14,687 nt of DNA, taken from positions 1-14,687 of the forward strand of contig DUUU01000376.1 in assembly GCA_012841485.1 (NCBI GenBank). Direction: 5' to 3'. The position numbers were made by a program, and so were the translations under genes. Of this stretch, positions 1 to 7,748 are shown piece after piece. This DNA comes from Armatimonadota bacterium. GTDB taxonomy: Bacteria > Armatimonadota > JAAZEB01. Each line of letters opens with the position of its first letter. The first letter of the stretch is position 1. Under the pieces are notes generated by a model. It was not told where the DNA came from. It did no database searches and worked only from the letters and a program-made list of their open reading frames with translations.

Positions 1-56
1 CTGCCTATGTCCGGTGCAGTTCCACAACGCGAGACGTGAACAAAGGAGCATGACTC

Positions 57-941
57 ATGCGGAGAACCATGAAATACGGACTGCTGTGCCTGGCGGTGAT
101 GGCGGCGAGCCTGAGCGTGCCTGGCCAGGTCTCCGCCGCTCGAGCCCAAAGAGTGCCGCCGATGTCGTTCCTGGAGTATCGCGCCGACACGGTCGAGGCA
201 CTGGCCCTGCAGGCAGAGCAGAATCCTCAAGTGCGGGCGCGCTACGCCAGGCATTTCGGCATCCCTGGGTCGCGGGTTGCGCAGTTCATCCGGGAGAACC
301 TGGTGATCAGCTACCTGCCAGCCAGCGGACGCTACCGAGTCTACTACGTGCGCCCCGGCGGCCGCATCGTCGCCCGCCAGGTCTACCTCCCGCGCGGGAC
401 CCGCGTCCTGGCGCTGCGCAACGGAGAGCCGGTGCTCCGGTGGATCTGCGGCAACGCGATGGTGCCGGAGCTGCCGGAGGTCGCTGTGCGCCCAGTGCGG
501 CAAGTACCACAGGTGCCCGAGGTGATCAGTGTGCCCTCTGAGCAGGTGGTCCCGGTCTCGCGGGTGGTGAGCGTTCCGTTCGAGCAGGTGGCGATCAGGG
601 AGATCGTCCCGCCGGTTGCGGTCGCCGCCGCGCCGGTGCCGGTCGCCCCCGTGCCGATTCCGGTGTCGCGAGCCGCTGCCGCCGTGCCCGTGGTGGCCCC
701 GGTGCCAGCGCCGACCCCGGTGCCTTCACGGCCTTCCGCCGTGCTGCCGATCATGGCCGCCGTCCCGCCGATCACCTTCATCGGCGGTGAGCGGCCGCAG
801 CCACCGCCGCCGATCACCGAGCTGCCGCCACCGGAAGTTCCGGTTCCGGAACCCGGGACCCTGGCGATGCTGACGCTGACGGCGGGGCCGATGGCCTGGG
901 CTGCCGTGCGCGGCAGGCGCCGCAAGAGCCCTTCTGAGTAG
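57..941 (+). CDS. Exported PEP-CTERM sorted protein, Pro/Val-rich
   Basis: The 294-residue product starts with a basic n-region and hydrophobic stretch (residues about 1-27, ending VSA), read as a Sec signal peptide. Residues about 33-135 form a compact, mixed-charge domain containing ARHFGIP, FIRENL and a terminal ICGNAM. Residues 136-262 are a low-complexity spacer of repeated V-P, P-V and A-P steps. The C-terminus is a textbook PEP-CTERM signal: VPEPG at 263-267, a hydrophobic segment at about 268-284, then RGRRRK. In known PEP-CTERM systems an exosortase (EpsH/Xrt family) cleaves such tails and delivers the protein to the envelope or matrix; no exosortase lies in this window. The ATG at 57 has AAAGGAG about 8 nt upstream. 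The ATG at 50 is in another frame and too close to that site, and the in-frame ATG at 69 is too far from it. Function of the N-terminal domain is unknown to me; the Pro-rich part may be a wall or matrix spacer. Confidence 0.88.
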   Translation: MRRTMKYGLLCLAVMAASLSVPGQVSAARAQRVPPMSFLEYRADTVEALALQAEQNPQVRARYARHFGIPGSRVAQFIRENLVISYLPASGRYRVYYVRPGGRIVARQVYLPRGTRVLALRNGEPVLRWICGNAMVPELPEVAVRPVRQVPQVPEVISVPSEQVVPVSRVVSVPFEQVAIREIVPPVAVAAAPVPVAPVPIPVSRAAAAVPVVAPVPAPTPVPSRPSAVLPIMAAVPPITFIGGERPQPPPPITELPPPEVPVPEPGTLAMLTLTAGPMAWAAVRGRRRKSPSE

Positions 942-942
942 A

Positions 943-993
943 CAGAGGTACAGCCAGTCAGGGCGGGGGACTCCCCGCCCTGACTCACCTCTG
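943..993. terminator. Strong bidirectional terminator hairpin between convergent genes
   Basis: A perfect 13-bp stem (956-968 pairing with 973-985) closes on a GACT tetraloop. It is extended outward by a second 7-bp pairing, CAGAGGT (943-949) with ACCTCTG (987-993). The element fills the 68-bp gap between the stop of the PEP-CTERM gene and the stop of the heparinase-like gene on the other strand. It therefore probably ends transcripts from both directions. No clear U-tract follows on either strand, so intrinsic termination is inferred from the stem strength and position. Confidence 0.75.
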
Positions 994-1009
994 ATGCACC
1001 CTCAGCGCC

Positions 1010-4000
1010 TCACTCCGCCGCGGGCACCAGGGCAATCCAGTCGAGGTTCAGGCTCTCCCCATCGATATTCTCCAGCCGAACCGTCGCCTCGCCGGCCGGG
1101 AGATCGAGGAGCAACGCGCGGCCATCGGCGCCCGTGGTCACGAAGGTGCGCCAATCATCGCGCTCGTTGCTGTAGCCGCCGGTGCCCCGCAGTTCCATCG
1201 CCTCGGCTCCAGGGGCTGTCTTTCCATTCACCGTCAGCTTTCGCAGAGCGCGCGGCTGCGCCGTACACGCCCGGATGAGAAGCTGGTAGCGACCCGCGCG
1301 GGCTACGGGCACCTTCCACTCCAACCAGTGCCCGGCATGATCCCAGTGGAGGAAGGAGCGCCCGCTCGCTCCCACCTTGTTGTCCGTCACCTCCACGCCT
1401 CCACCACCCTGGGCAGAGAACTCCTCGGCCTCGACGCGGAGGCTTCCCGCCGGGAGAGGGGCATCCTGCGGGAGGACCTGCAGCGTCATCGAGGCCTGGA
1501 GAGGCGGCGGGGGCGGCTCGATCTCGAACCGGGGCCCGCCCGGCGCGCGGGGCGGCTCCGGAACCGCGGGCGGCTCCAGCGCCGGCACGTAGACCGCCTT
1601 CTCTCTGCGCACGCCCGTGAAGGGAGCGCCGTTCAAGGTGGCCGGGCCCGCTGCCGCCAGGAGGAGTTGCTCGCCACCGGTGCAGACGAGCTCCGTCGCG
1701 TTCCCGCGCGGCGTGGCGCCCGCCCCATCCACCTTCTCCCGGGCGTTGAAGAGCGTCTCTCCCGCTCTGCGCAGGAAGCTCCCCTCAGAGAGGAACCAGC
1801 TCTGCTTCGCCCCCTCCTCCCGGAAGAAGAGAACGCGGGCATCCGTCTCCAGATCACCCACCCGGATCACGCCTTTCCCGGCGTGATTCACGAGCCACAG
1901 GTCACGGAAGCGGCGGTCGCCGTCGATGATCGTGGCCACAACCGCGGTCAGCGCACCCGTCTCGCCGTCGCCGGTGGCAGCCACCGGCTCCAGAGTCACC
2001 TTCGCGGAGGGCGCGCCCGGCGGCGTGGGATAGAGCAGCGTCACGAAGCCCGCGGGCATCTCCTGATCCAGGGTGAACTGGGTCACCTCCACGGGAGTCT
2101 TCTTATACCACGAGTAGCTCACCGCGCCATCGACGATGGCGGTTTGCATCCCTGGCTGTGGAAGCCCGGCGATCACGAGCGAGGGCTGCGGATTGCTGTC
2201 CGGCTTGCCCGTGAGCGTCACCGTCGCACCGTCCACCTTCGCGGTAAGCCGTTCGGTAGCGTGCCAGCGCTGGTCCAGCCGGTGCTTCCCTTCACCGGTG
2301 AGGCGGTCCACCACAAGCCAGTAACCAGGGCCGGCCTCGTTGGGCTGACGGAAGGCCACCGCGCGCTCGTGAATCAGCGGCTCCGAGTTGTCCGTGGTTC
2401 CGTAGAAGAGATCGAACTGGTCGGTGCTCACCCACTTCGCTGAGAGCGGATCGCGGCGCTTCTGCGTCTTTTCATCCACCATCACCGTGTTGTGCCCCAC
2501 GGTCTGGTAGAAGGGCGCGCGGACCGGCCAGGCGTAGGCATAGATGCCGGTATCGATGAGCAGTTCGGTGCCATAGGCGTAGACGCTGAGGTGGCCCATA
2601 TCCTCGTGACAGTGGCCGAGGAACCCGCCCCAGTCGACGATGCTCCAGAGGGCGTTCGGGTCATTCCAGGCGCTGCGGCTCACGTAGAAGCCGCCGCCAC
2701 TGAAGGCATAGGAGCGATGCACCGGCGGCTTGCCCTCCCGACCCTCGGTGAGCACCCAGCGCATATCCTCGCGCCGGAACATCTCCCACCCGCGCCGTAG
2801 GAGGCTATCCACGCCCATCATGCCACTATCGCCGATCTGCTCCATGCGCCGATTCGGCTTGCTGCCATACAGGTAGAACTCGTGCATCTGCTCCAGCTTC
2901 GCGATGAAGCGGTCGCGGCCAGGCACATCCACCTCGTTGAGAAGCCCCAGCTGCACCGGGCGCATGAAGCAGCTGAGCGTCATGCTATGGTAACCAGGGG
3001 TGCGCTCCACATGAACGCCATCCGAGAGGACCTGCACCTCCAGCTCGCGCTGCAACCGGCGGTAGCCCTCATCGCTCCACGTCTTCGCCTCTTTGAACTC
3101 CGGGAACATGACCCCCAGCTCAACCAACCCCTGGGCCTCGGCGACGACCCAGTTGCCGTGCTTCGCCTGCTTCTCCATCAGGAAGCGGCCATGCTCTCGC
3201 AGGAGGGTGAGGAAGACAAACTGGGCGTCGGCCGTCCAGTGGGGCGATTCCCGGACCTGGAGCCAGCTATCGATCCAGCTCGAATAGATGCGAACGGTGG
3301 CGTTCAGAGTGCTCCAGGCGAAGCGCCGGCGCTCGGGGCTCCAGCGCTCCATGGGGTTGTCTTTCCCGAAGTCGAGAAGCTGCTGCACGATCTCCTCGGC
3401 ATACTTCTCGTTCCCGGTCTGCCGATAGGCGGCGGCGAGGGTAGACCAGTGGAAGCAGCGATGGATCTTGGTGGGCCACTCGACATCGATAATCGGGTGG
3501 ACGTGCCAGTTGAAATCGGGCCCCAGGTCGAACGTGGGCTCCTTGTAGGAGTGGATTGGGAACTTGTGGGTGAGGAGCGCATCGGCGCGCGCATCCGTGG
3601 TCACCGCCGGGTTGCGCACAGGCGGATCCTCATATTTCGCGTAGTAGCTTGGCGTCTTGCGCGCGCGGTAGTACTCCAGCAACGCCTGCCGCGCCGCCGG
3701 CCACTCCTGGCGGGCCACGGCGGCCTTCACCTTTTCCAGGCCGGGGCGCTCCAGGTCCAGGCCCTCGAAAAGCCCGGCATCATCCAGGAAGATGCGCCGC
3801 CACCAGGGCGCGGCAAGCTCGAGCTCTGCCAGATCGGCATCCAGCTCCGCGCGGACCTCGCCGGGATTTGCCGGCTCCGTCGCGGCCAGCTTCTCCCCTT
3901 TGGCAATCGTCTCTGCCAGGAGCTTGAAGGGATCCCACATCCGGTTGCGCTTGGCAAGCGCCTGCAGCGGCTCCAGCAGTCCCTGATAGGGCTGCAGCTT

Positions 4001-5317
4001 CTCTCGTAGCTCTCCCATGCGCTGCTCCCAAGTGCCCGCGAAGAAGCGGGCTGCCTCGGCGGGCTGGCCGTCCGCACCGGTGGCCAGAGTCACCCGAAGG
4101 CTCCCATCCGGCCCGGTGGCCAACACGCGCCACACATACTCCTTGCCCAGGGGAAGCGCCTCCGGCAGGTGGAAGCGGTTCCCGGTGACCGGATAGCGCC
4201 GGACGCCATCCGGCGCGAAGTTGCCTTCTGAAGCGATCTCCAGCACGGCCTGCCCGGGCACCTCCTCCCACTGGAAGAGGGGCCGGCCGTCACGCACGGT
4301 CGCGTTCTGCGCCGGCATCACCGCCTTCGCGGGAACCGCTTTGCGCAGCGAGACATCGTCCCACCAGGCTCGGCCTGCCCCATGATGGAAAAGCACCAGG
4401 TTGAAGCGCGTGGTCTCCGGAGGCAGAACCACCGCCCACTCATGATAGCGCCAGTCGTACTCGCCCGGCTGGCAGAGGCGATAGTCGCTCTTGAGCACCT
4501 CGCCCTTCGGGCCCACCGAGGTGATGCGTGCCGAGGTGCGGAGCTGATGGGTACTCTCACCCTCCACCTTCACCCACGCGGAGAGGAGGTACACCGCCTT
4601 GGGATCGCTCTCCTCCGGCCCGAAACCGGCCGAGAGGCCCGCGCGTCCCTTGGGGTCGCCATCGATGCGGATGGAGCACCGCCCGGAACGCGCCACCTGG
4701 GTATCGAGGGCCACCTGCGAGCCGGTATCCCAGGTGCTAACGCCCCAGCCTTCCGGCCGGCCGTCGTAGTTGGTATCCAGCTCGAAGCCGCGGTTGACGA
4801 GGAGCTCGCCCGCCGGGCGGTCGGTGCCGGGAATCGGTTCGGTATCGAGGGTGAAGCCGGCCAGGTGGAGGACGGTCTCTGGATCGAGGCGGTGCGCCCA
4901 GTTGGAGCTGAACGCCACCCACCGGATCTGGTGCCAGCCCACCGGCTGGCGCGCGGACGCCATCACGTCCAGCGAGACCTGGAACTCGCGCCACCCCGTG
5001 AAGTCGGTCGTGAAAGTGAAGGAGTAGTAATCCGCGCCGTCAGTCTCCGGGTTCCCCGAGTCGAGGACCAGGGTGATCACGGAGTCGGTGGGCTTCGCCA
5101 CGTGCGCGGCGAAGCGGAGCGTTTTGAACCGGGTCCAGTCCGCCGGCGCACCCTTCGCCTCCGCGCGCGTCACGCGCTGAATGTCGTTCCAGGCGAGCGC
5201 CGGCTTCCCCCGGTAGGTCACCGCCGGGTCGGGGGCCAGCCCCGTCCACTCATCCAGTTGGAGCGTCTCGGCACTCGCGGGTGCCAGGACCAGAAGAAAC
5301 GCCAGTAACCGCAGCAT
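1010..5317 (-). CDS. Secreted multidomain heparinase II/III-like polysaccharide lyase
   Basis: The 1435-residue protein has a signal peptide (residues 1-16, cleavage after ASA). Next come two probable beta-sandwich carbohydrate-binding-like modules: about 18-158, and about 171-326 starting LLVNRGFEL and ending WWDDVSL. An Fn3-like module follows at about 333-425. Residues about 430-850 form the alpha-helical toroid of the heparinase II/III (alginate-lyase-like) fold, including GNWVVAEAQG (721-730) and ERTPGYH (771-777). Residues about 868-1190 match the heparinase II/III beta-sandwich, with GHCHEDMGH (901-909) and GHNTVMVD (941-948). After a Pro-rich linker (about 1245-1275) comes a CBM6/35-like tail (about 1290-1432). 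Tyr776, His777, His902, His904 and His942 are the likely active-site or metal residues by family analogy. Family members cleave uronic-acid polysaccharides by beta-elimination; the substrate here cannot be read from sequence. GGGAGGGG lies just upstream of the ATG. The gene stands alone, divergent from the sugar isomerase. Confidence 0.9.
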   Translation of the reverse strand: MLRLLAFLLVLAPASAETLQLDEWTGLAPDPAVTYRGKPALAWNDIQRVTRAEAKGAPADWTRFKTLRFAAHVAKPTDSVITLVLDSGNPETDGADYYSFTFTTDFTGWREFQVSLDVMASARQPVGWHQIRWVAFSSNWAHRLDPETVLHLAGFTLDTEPIPGTDRPAGELLVNRGFELDTNYDGRPEGWGVSTWDTGSQVALDTQVARSGRCSIRIDGDPKGRAGLSAGFGPEESDPKAVYLLSAWVKVEGESTHQLRTSARITSVGPKGEVLKSDYRLCQPGEYDWRYHEWAVVLPPETTRFNLVLFHHGAGRAWWDDVSLRKAVPAKAVMPAQNATVRDGRPLFQWEEVPGQAVLEIASEGNFAPDGVRRYPVTGNRFHLPEALPLGKEYVWRVLATGPDGSLRVTLATGADGQPAEAARFFAGTWEQRMGELREKLQPYQGLLEPLQALAKRNRMWDPFKLLAETIAKGEKLAATEPANPGEVRAELDADLAELELAAPWWRRIFLDDAGLFEGLDLERPGLEKVKAAVARQEWPAARQALLEYYRARKTPSYYAKYEDPPVRNPAVTTDARADALLTHKFPIHSYKEPTFDLGPDFNWHVHPIIDVEWPTKIHRCFHWSTLAAAYRQTGNEKYAEEIVQQLLDFGKDNPMERWSPERRRFAWSTLNATVRIYSSWIDSWLQVRESPHWTADAQFVFLTLLREHGRFLMEKQAKHGNWVVAEAQGLVELGVMFPEFKEAKTWSDEGYRRLQRELEVQVLSDGVHVERTPGYHSMTLSCFMRPVQLGLLNEVDVPGRDRFIAKLEQMHEFYLYGSKPNRRMEQIGDSGMMGVDSLLRRGWEMFRREDMRWVLTEGREGKPPVHRSYAFSGGGFYVSRSAWNDPNALWSIVDWGGFLGHCHEDMGHLSVYAYGTELLIDTGIYAYAWPVRAPFYQTVGHNTVMVDEKTQKRRDPLSAKWVSTDQFDLFYGTTDNSEPLIHERAVAFRQPNEAGPGYWLVVDRLTGEGKHRLDQRWHATERLTAKVDGATVTLTGKPDSNPQPSLVIAGLPQPGMQTAIVDGAVSYSWYKKTPVEVTQFTLDQEMPAGFVTLLYPTPPGAPSAKVTLEPVAATGDGETGALTAVVATIIDGDRRFRDLWLVNHAGKGVIRVGDLETDARVLFFREEGAKQSWFLSEGSFLRRAGETLFNAREKVDGAGATPRGNATELVCTGGEQLLLAAAGPATLNGAPFTGVRREKAVYVPALEPPAVPEPPRAPGGPRFEIEPPPPPLQASMTLQVLPQDAPLPAGSLRVEAEEFSAQGGGGVEVTDNKVGASGRSFLHWDHAGHWLEWKVPVARAGRYQLLIRACTAQPRALRKLTVNGKTAPGAEAMELRGTGGYSNERDDWRTFVTTGADGRALLLDLPAGEATVRLENIDGESLNLDWIALVPAAE

Positions 5318-5368
5318 CGGTTCCCCTCCCGCAGCCCCACATCCGGCGTGGGCTCTTGTGACGAGTGG

Positions 5369-5427
5369 TTCGATAGCGCGCCGCCCGGCCCCTGCCGCGG
5401 ACAGGCAGGAACGCCGACTCTATCGAA
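5369..5427. repeat. 8-bp inverted repeat in divergent intergenic region (possible operator)
   Basis: TTCGATAG at 5369-5376 is exactly inverted as CTATCGAA at 5420-5427, with 43 nt between. The pair lies in the region shared by the lyase gene (start 5317, minus) and the isomerase gene (start 5547, plus). That is where a regulator controlling both sugar-related units would bind. No good sigma-70 promoter was found here on either strand, so the operator reading is speculative. Confidence 0.3.
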
Positions 5428-5546
5428 AAAGAGAGGCAAGAGGTGTGAATGCCCACGAGAAAGCCCCCGGCGGCAGGGCATTCGCGCCGGGATGGGGGGC
5501 GCCGGGCTCGCGTGCCCAGGCCGAGGCGGCAGGAAAGGAACTCGAG

Positions 5547-6377
5547 TTGCCACTCTCACCTGCGTTTTTAGAGAGGTATGTACACTTCATCTTTGGACAG
5601 GAGCACCCCGAGATAGATGCCTACCTGCGGGAGGTGGCCGCGCTGGGAGTGCGCCACGTTTTCCTCCGGGCGGAGGAGATCGCGGAGCTGCGTCCGGAAG
5701 CGCCCGTGCCGGTGGCACGGGTAGCGACAGCGCTCGCCGAGTCCCGGCTTCAGGTGCATACGGTGCATGCCCGGTTTGGCGGGCCCTTCATGCTCGGGGC
5801 GACGCGCCCGGACGGCCGGGCCGAGGCGCTGCGGGTTCACGAGGAGACGCTCCATGTCGCGGCCAGTCTTGGAAGCGATAACGTCGTGTTCCACCTGGAG
5901 GCGGCGTATTCGCCCGAAGCGGAGGCCGCCGCGCGCGCGGCGCTCGACCGTCTCCTGCCGGTGGCGGAGGCGGAGCGGGTGCGCCTGGCGCTGGAGGTGC
6001 TCTCGCCCGGGTGCTACGGCTCGCGCATCGAGCACCTGTCGGTTCTCCTGGAGCAGTATGCCTCGCCCTGGCTGGGGATCTGCCTCGACTTCGGGCACGC
6101 GCACCAGGCGGGCACGCTGGCCGAGTGGATCGATGCGATGGCAGCGCACATCTTCACGCTGCACCTGCACGACAACGATGGCACGCGCGACCAGCACCAG
6201 CCCCCCGGATGCGGCACGCTGGAGTGGCCGGCGATGCTGGACCAGCTCCGCCGGGCAGGGTATCGTGGCCCGCTGGTGAGCGAGGCGCGCACGCCCGCGG
6301 GATGGGATTCGGCGCGGCTGATCGAGCAGTTTGAGACGGTTTGCGGTCCGTGGGCCGCCCCGGAGCCGGAGGGGTAG
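5547..6377 (+). CDS. Sugar phosphate isomerase/epimerase (xylose isomerase-like TIM barrel)
   Basis: From the chosen start the protein is 276 residues, a usual length for this cytoplasmic family (AP endonuclease 2 / xylose isomerase-like barrel). Family features, numbered from that start, are YVHFIF as the first beta strand (11-16), VHTVHARFG (70-78), NVVFHLE (112-118), LALEVL with Glu150, DFGHAH (181-186), HLHDNDG (206-212) and VSEAR with Glu246. Glu150, Asp181, His206/208 and Glu246 are the expected divalent-metal ligands. The start is a TTG preceded by GGAAAGGAA at 6 nt. The reading frame stays open upstream to a GTG at 5358, with another GTG at 5445, but that extra sequence is Gly/Ala/Arg-rich and not barrel-like, so I treat it as untranslated. 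The mutarotase gene begins 36 bp downstream, so the two are probably one operon. The exact sugar substrate is unknown. Confidence 0.85.
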   Translation: MPLSPAFLERYVHFIFGQEHPEIDAYLREVAALGVRHVFLRAEEIAELRPEAPVPVARVATALAESRLQVHTVHARFGGPFMLGATRPDGRAEALRVHEETLHVAASLGSDNVVFHLEAAYSPEAEAAARAALDRLLPVAEAERVRLALEVLSPGCYGSRIEHLSVLLEQYASPWLGICLDFGHAHQAGTLAEWIDAMAAHIFTLHLHDNDGTRDQHQPPGCGTLEWPAMLDQLRRAGYRGPLVSEARTPAGWDSARLIEQFETVCGPWAAPEPEG

Positions 6378-6413
6378 GCGGCACCGCGAGTTCTTGGGAG
6401 AGGAGAGACGCGC

Positions 6414-7304
6414 ATGCTTCAGGCACTACAGGAGCGGTTTGGTATCGAGGGAGCGGTGACGTTCGCCACCGGGAAGAACGGGCTGCCGGCGATGGCGCTG
6501 AGGCATGCCTCGGGCGCCGGCGCGGTGATCTACCTGCACGGGGCGCACGTCACGTCGTGGACGACGCCCGAGGGAGAGGAGCTGTTCTTCGTGAGCCGGG
6601 AGTCGCGGTTCGCGCCGGGCCAGCCAATCCGGGGCGGGATTCCGGTCATCTTCCCGCAGTTTGGCGGGGGCGAGCTTCCGCAGCATGGCTTCGCGCGGAT
6701 CAGCGAGTGGGACGTGCTCCGCACCGGCGTGGCCGAGGGGGGCGAGATCACGGTGGCGCTCGGCCTGCGCGAAAACCCGGAGACGCTGGCGATGTGGCCG
6801 CACGCATTTGCCCTGGAGCTAGAGGCGCGCCTGGGAGAGCGCACGCTCCATCTGGACTACCGCGCGCAGAACACGGGTCGCGAGGCGTTCGCGTTCACCT
6901 GCGCCCTGCACACCTATTTCCGCGTGGCCGACATCCGGCGGACGGCGCTCCTGGGCCTGGAAGGCGTGACGCGCATCGACACGCTGCGCGACGACATCCG
7001 GGAAGTGGAGACACGCCGGGAGATCCGGTTCGACCAGGAGACCGACTTCATCTACGAGAGCGCGCCGGATAGCGTCTTGCTCGTCGCCGAAGGGAACGCC
7101 CGGAAGCTCCGAATCGAGAAGGCCGGCATGCCGGATTACGTCGTTTGGAACCCGTGGATTGAGAAGTCGCGGCGCATGCCCGACTTCGGCGACGACGAGT
7201 ATCCGTGGATGCTCTGCGTGGAGACCGGCGTGATGGCCCGCCCGGCCACCCTCCGCCCCGGCGAGCAGTGGAAGGGCACAACCACATTCCGCGTGGAGGC
7301 TTGA
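6414..7304 (+). CDS. D-hexose-6-phosphate mutarotase-like aldose epimerase (YeaD family)
   Basis: The 296-residue protein has the galactose-mutarotase-like beta-sandwich features of the glucose-6-phosphate 1-epimerase (YeaD) family. These are LHGAHVTSW (41-49), RGGIPVIFPQFG (73-84), HGFAR with His91, LHTYF with His166, and CVETG with Glu270. His91, His166 and Glu270 correspond to the residues that catalyse and bind substrate in the family, which interconverts alpha and beta anomers of hexose 6-phosphates in the cytoplasm. Length is normal and no key residue is missing. The ATG has GGGAGAGGAG about 8 nt upstream. It lies 36 bp after the isomerase gene with no terminator between them, which supports co-transcription and a shared sugar-handling role. 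Confidence 0.92.
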   Translation: MLQALQERFGIEGAVTFATGKNGLPAMALRHASGAGAVIYLHGAHVTSWTTPEGEELFFVSRESRFAPGQPIRGGIPVIFPQFGGGELPQHGFARISEWDVLRTGVAEGGEITVALGLRENPETLAMWPHAFALELEARLGERTLHLDYRAQNTGREAFAFTCALHTYFRVADIRRTALLGLEGVTRIDTLRDDIREVETRREIRFDQETDFIYESAPDSVLLVAEGNARKLRIEKAGMPDYVVWNPWIEKSRRMPDFGDDEYPWMLCVETGVMARPATLRPGEQWKGTTTFRVEA

Positions 7305-7313
7305 TCTAAGGGG

Positions 7314-7351
7314 GATTACCCGCAGATGGCGTAGATGTTCGCTGATAGAAT
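7314..7351 (+). repeat. Dispersed intergenic dyad repeat, copy A
   Basis: The core at 7315-7337 contains CCGCAGATGGCGTAGATG. It matches the reverse complement of copy B (7423-7445) at 19 of 23 positions, and the similarity continues through the next 14 or so bases with small gaps. Copies A and B point toward each other and could form a long imperfect hairpin just after the mutarotase stop codon, where it might also end that transcript. Confidence 0.7.
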
Positions 7352-7407
7352 GAACCTTCCAGCCATGCCCGCGCTCGGCATAACCCAAAGCCCGGTCGGT
7401 CAGCTCT

Positions 7408-7447
7408 ATTCTCATCTGTGTTCATTTGCGCCATTTGCGGATAATAG
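7408..7447 (-). repeat. Dispersed intergenic dyad repeat, copy B
   Basis: Read on the minus strand this copy gives TTATCCGCAAATGGCGCA followed by AATGAACACAGATGAGAAT. It is the inverted partner of copy A. It also matches the right arm of copy C beside the tRNA at 25 of 32 positions. From memory, very similar stretches recur between genes in many unrelated bacterial genomes and are often mistranslated as short proteins reading like QMAQMNTD; I could not verify this here. Confidence 0.75.
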
Positions 7448-7581
7448 TTCCATGTGGTTTCTTGGGAATCATAGTCACCTGGAATAGGAGCGAGCGGCAG
7501 GTAAGCCACACCCTCGGTGCCCGCTCCAGGAATCGGGTATGCTGCCGTACGAGTGCGTATGCCCGCGTGTGGCACCTGTGG

Positions 7582-7646
7582 AATATGTCGATGCTATCGA
7601 CATATCGCTCGAATATGTCGATTTTCTTCCGTTTTTTCGACATATT
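7582..7646. repeat. Cluster of four AATATGTCGA half-sites in two palindromes
   Basis: The first palindrome is perfect: ATATGTCGAT (7583-7592), centre GCT, ATCGACATAT (7596-7605). The second is AATATGTCGA (7612-7621), a T-rich 15-nt spacer, then TCGACATATT (7637-7646). The same half-site thus occurs four times in 65 bp, alternating in orientation; the two forward copies are 30 bp apart. Such paired palindromes usually mark a cooperative binding site for a dimeric DNA-binding protein, or alternatively two RNA hairpins. No regulator gene is nearby, so the role is unknown. Confidence 0.75.
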
Positions 7647-7722
7647 AGCAGTCGGGCGTGGCGAAACTGGAAGCTCACGAATGGCGCAGGCAATAACCGC
7701 GTGCGCTCTCTGAGTGGCCGCC

Positions 7723-7748
7723 GAGCGCCATTGTCGATAATGGCGCTC
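7723..7748. repeat. Perfect 10-bp hairpin with 6-nt loop
   Basis: GAGCGCCATT (7723-7732) pairs exactly with AATGGCGCTC (7739-7748) around GTCGAT. No U-run follows on either strand, so an intrinsic terminator is doubtful. The sequence shares CGCCAT and GATAA with the dyad repeat copies, and ATGGCGCAG occurs just upstream at 7681-7689. It may be a degenerate member of that family. Confidence 0.55.

Noticed and set aside
2882..4009. 375-codon open frame antisense to the heparinase-like gene
   Set aside because: It is a shadow of the lyase reading frame, with no ribosome-binding site or recognisable domain.
7582..7646. Repeated AATATGTCGA considered as a CRISPR remnant
   Set aside because: The units are only about 10 bp, alternate in orientation and have unequal spacers of 3, 6 and 15 nt. 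There are no cas genes, and CRISPR repeats are longer and direct.
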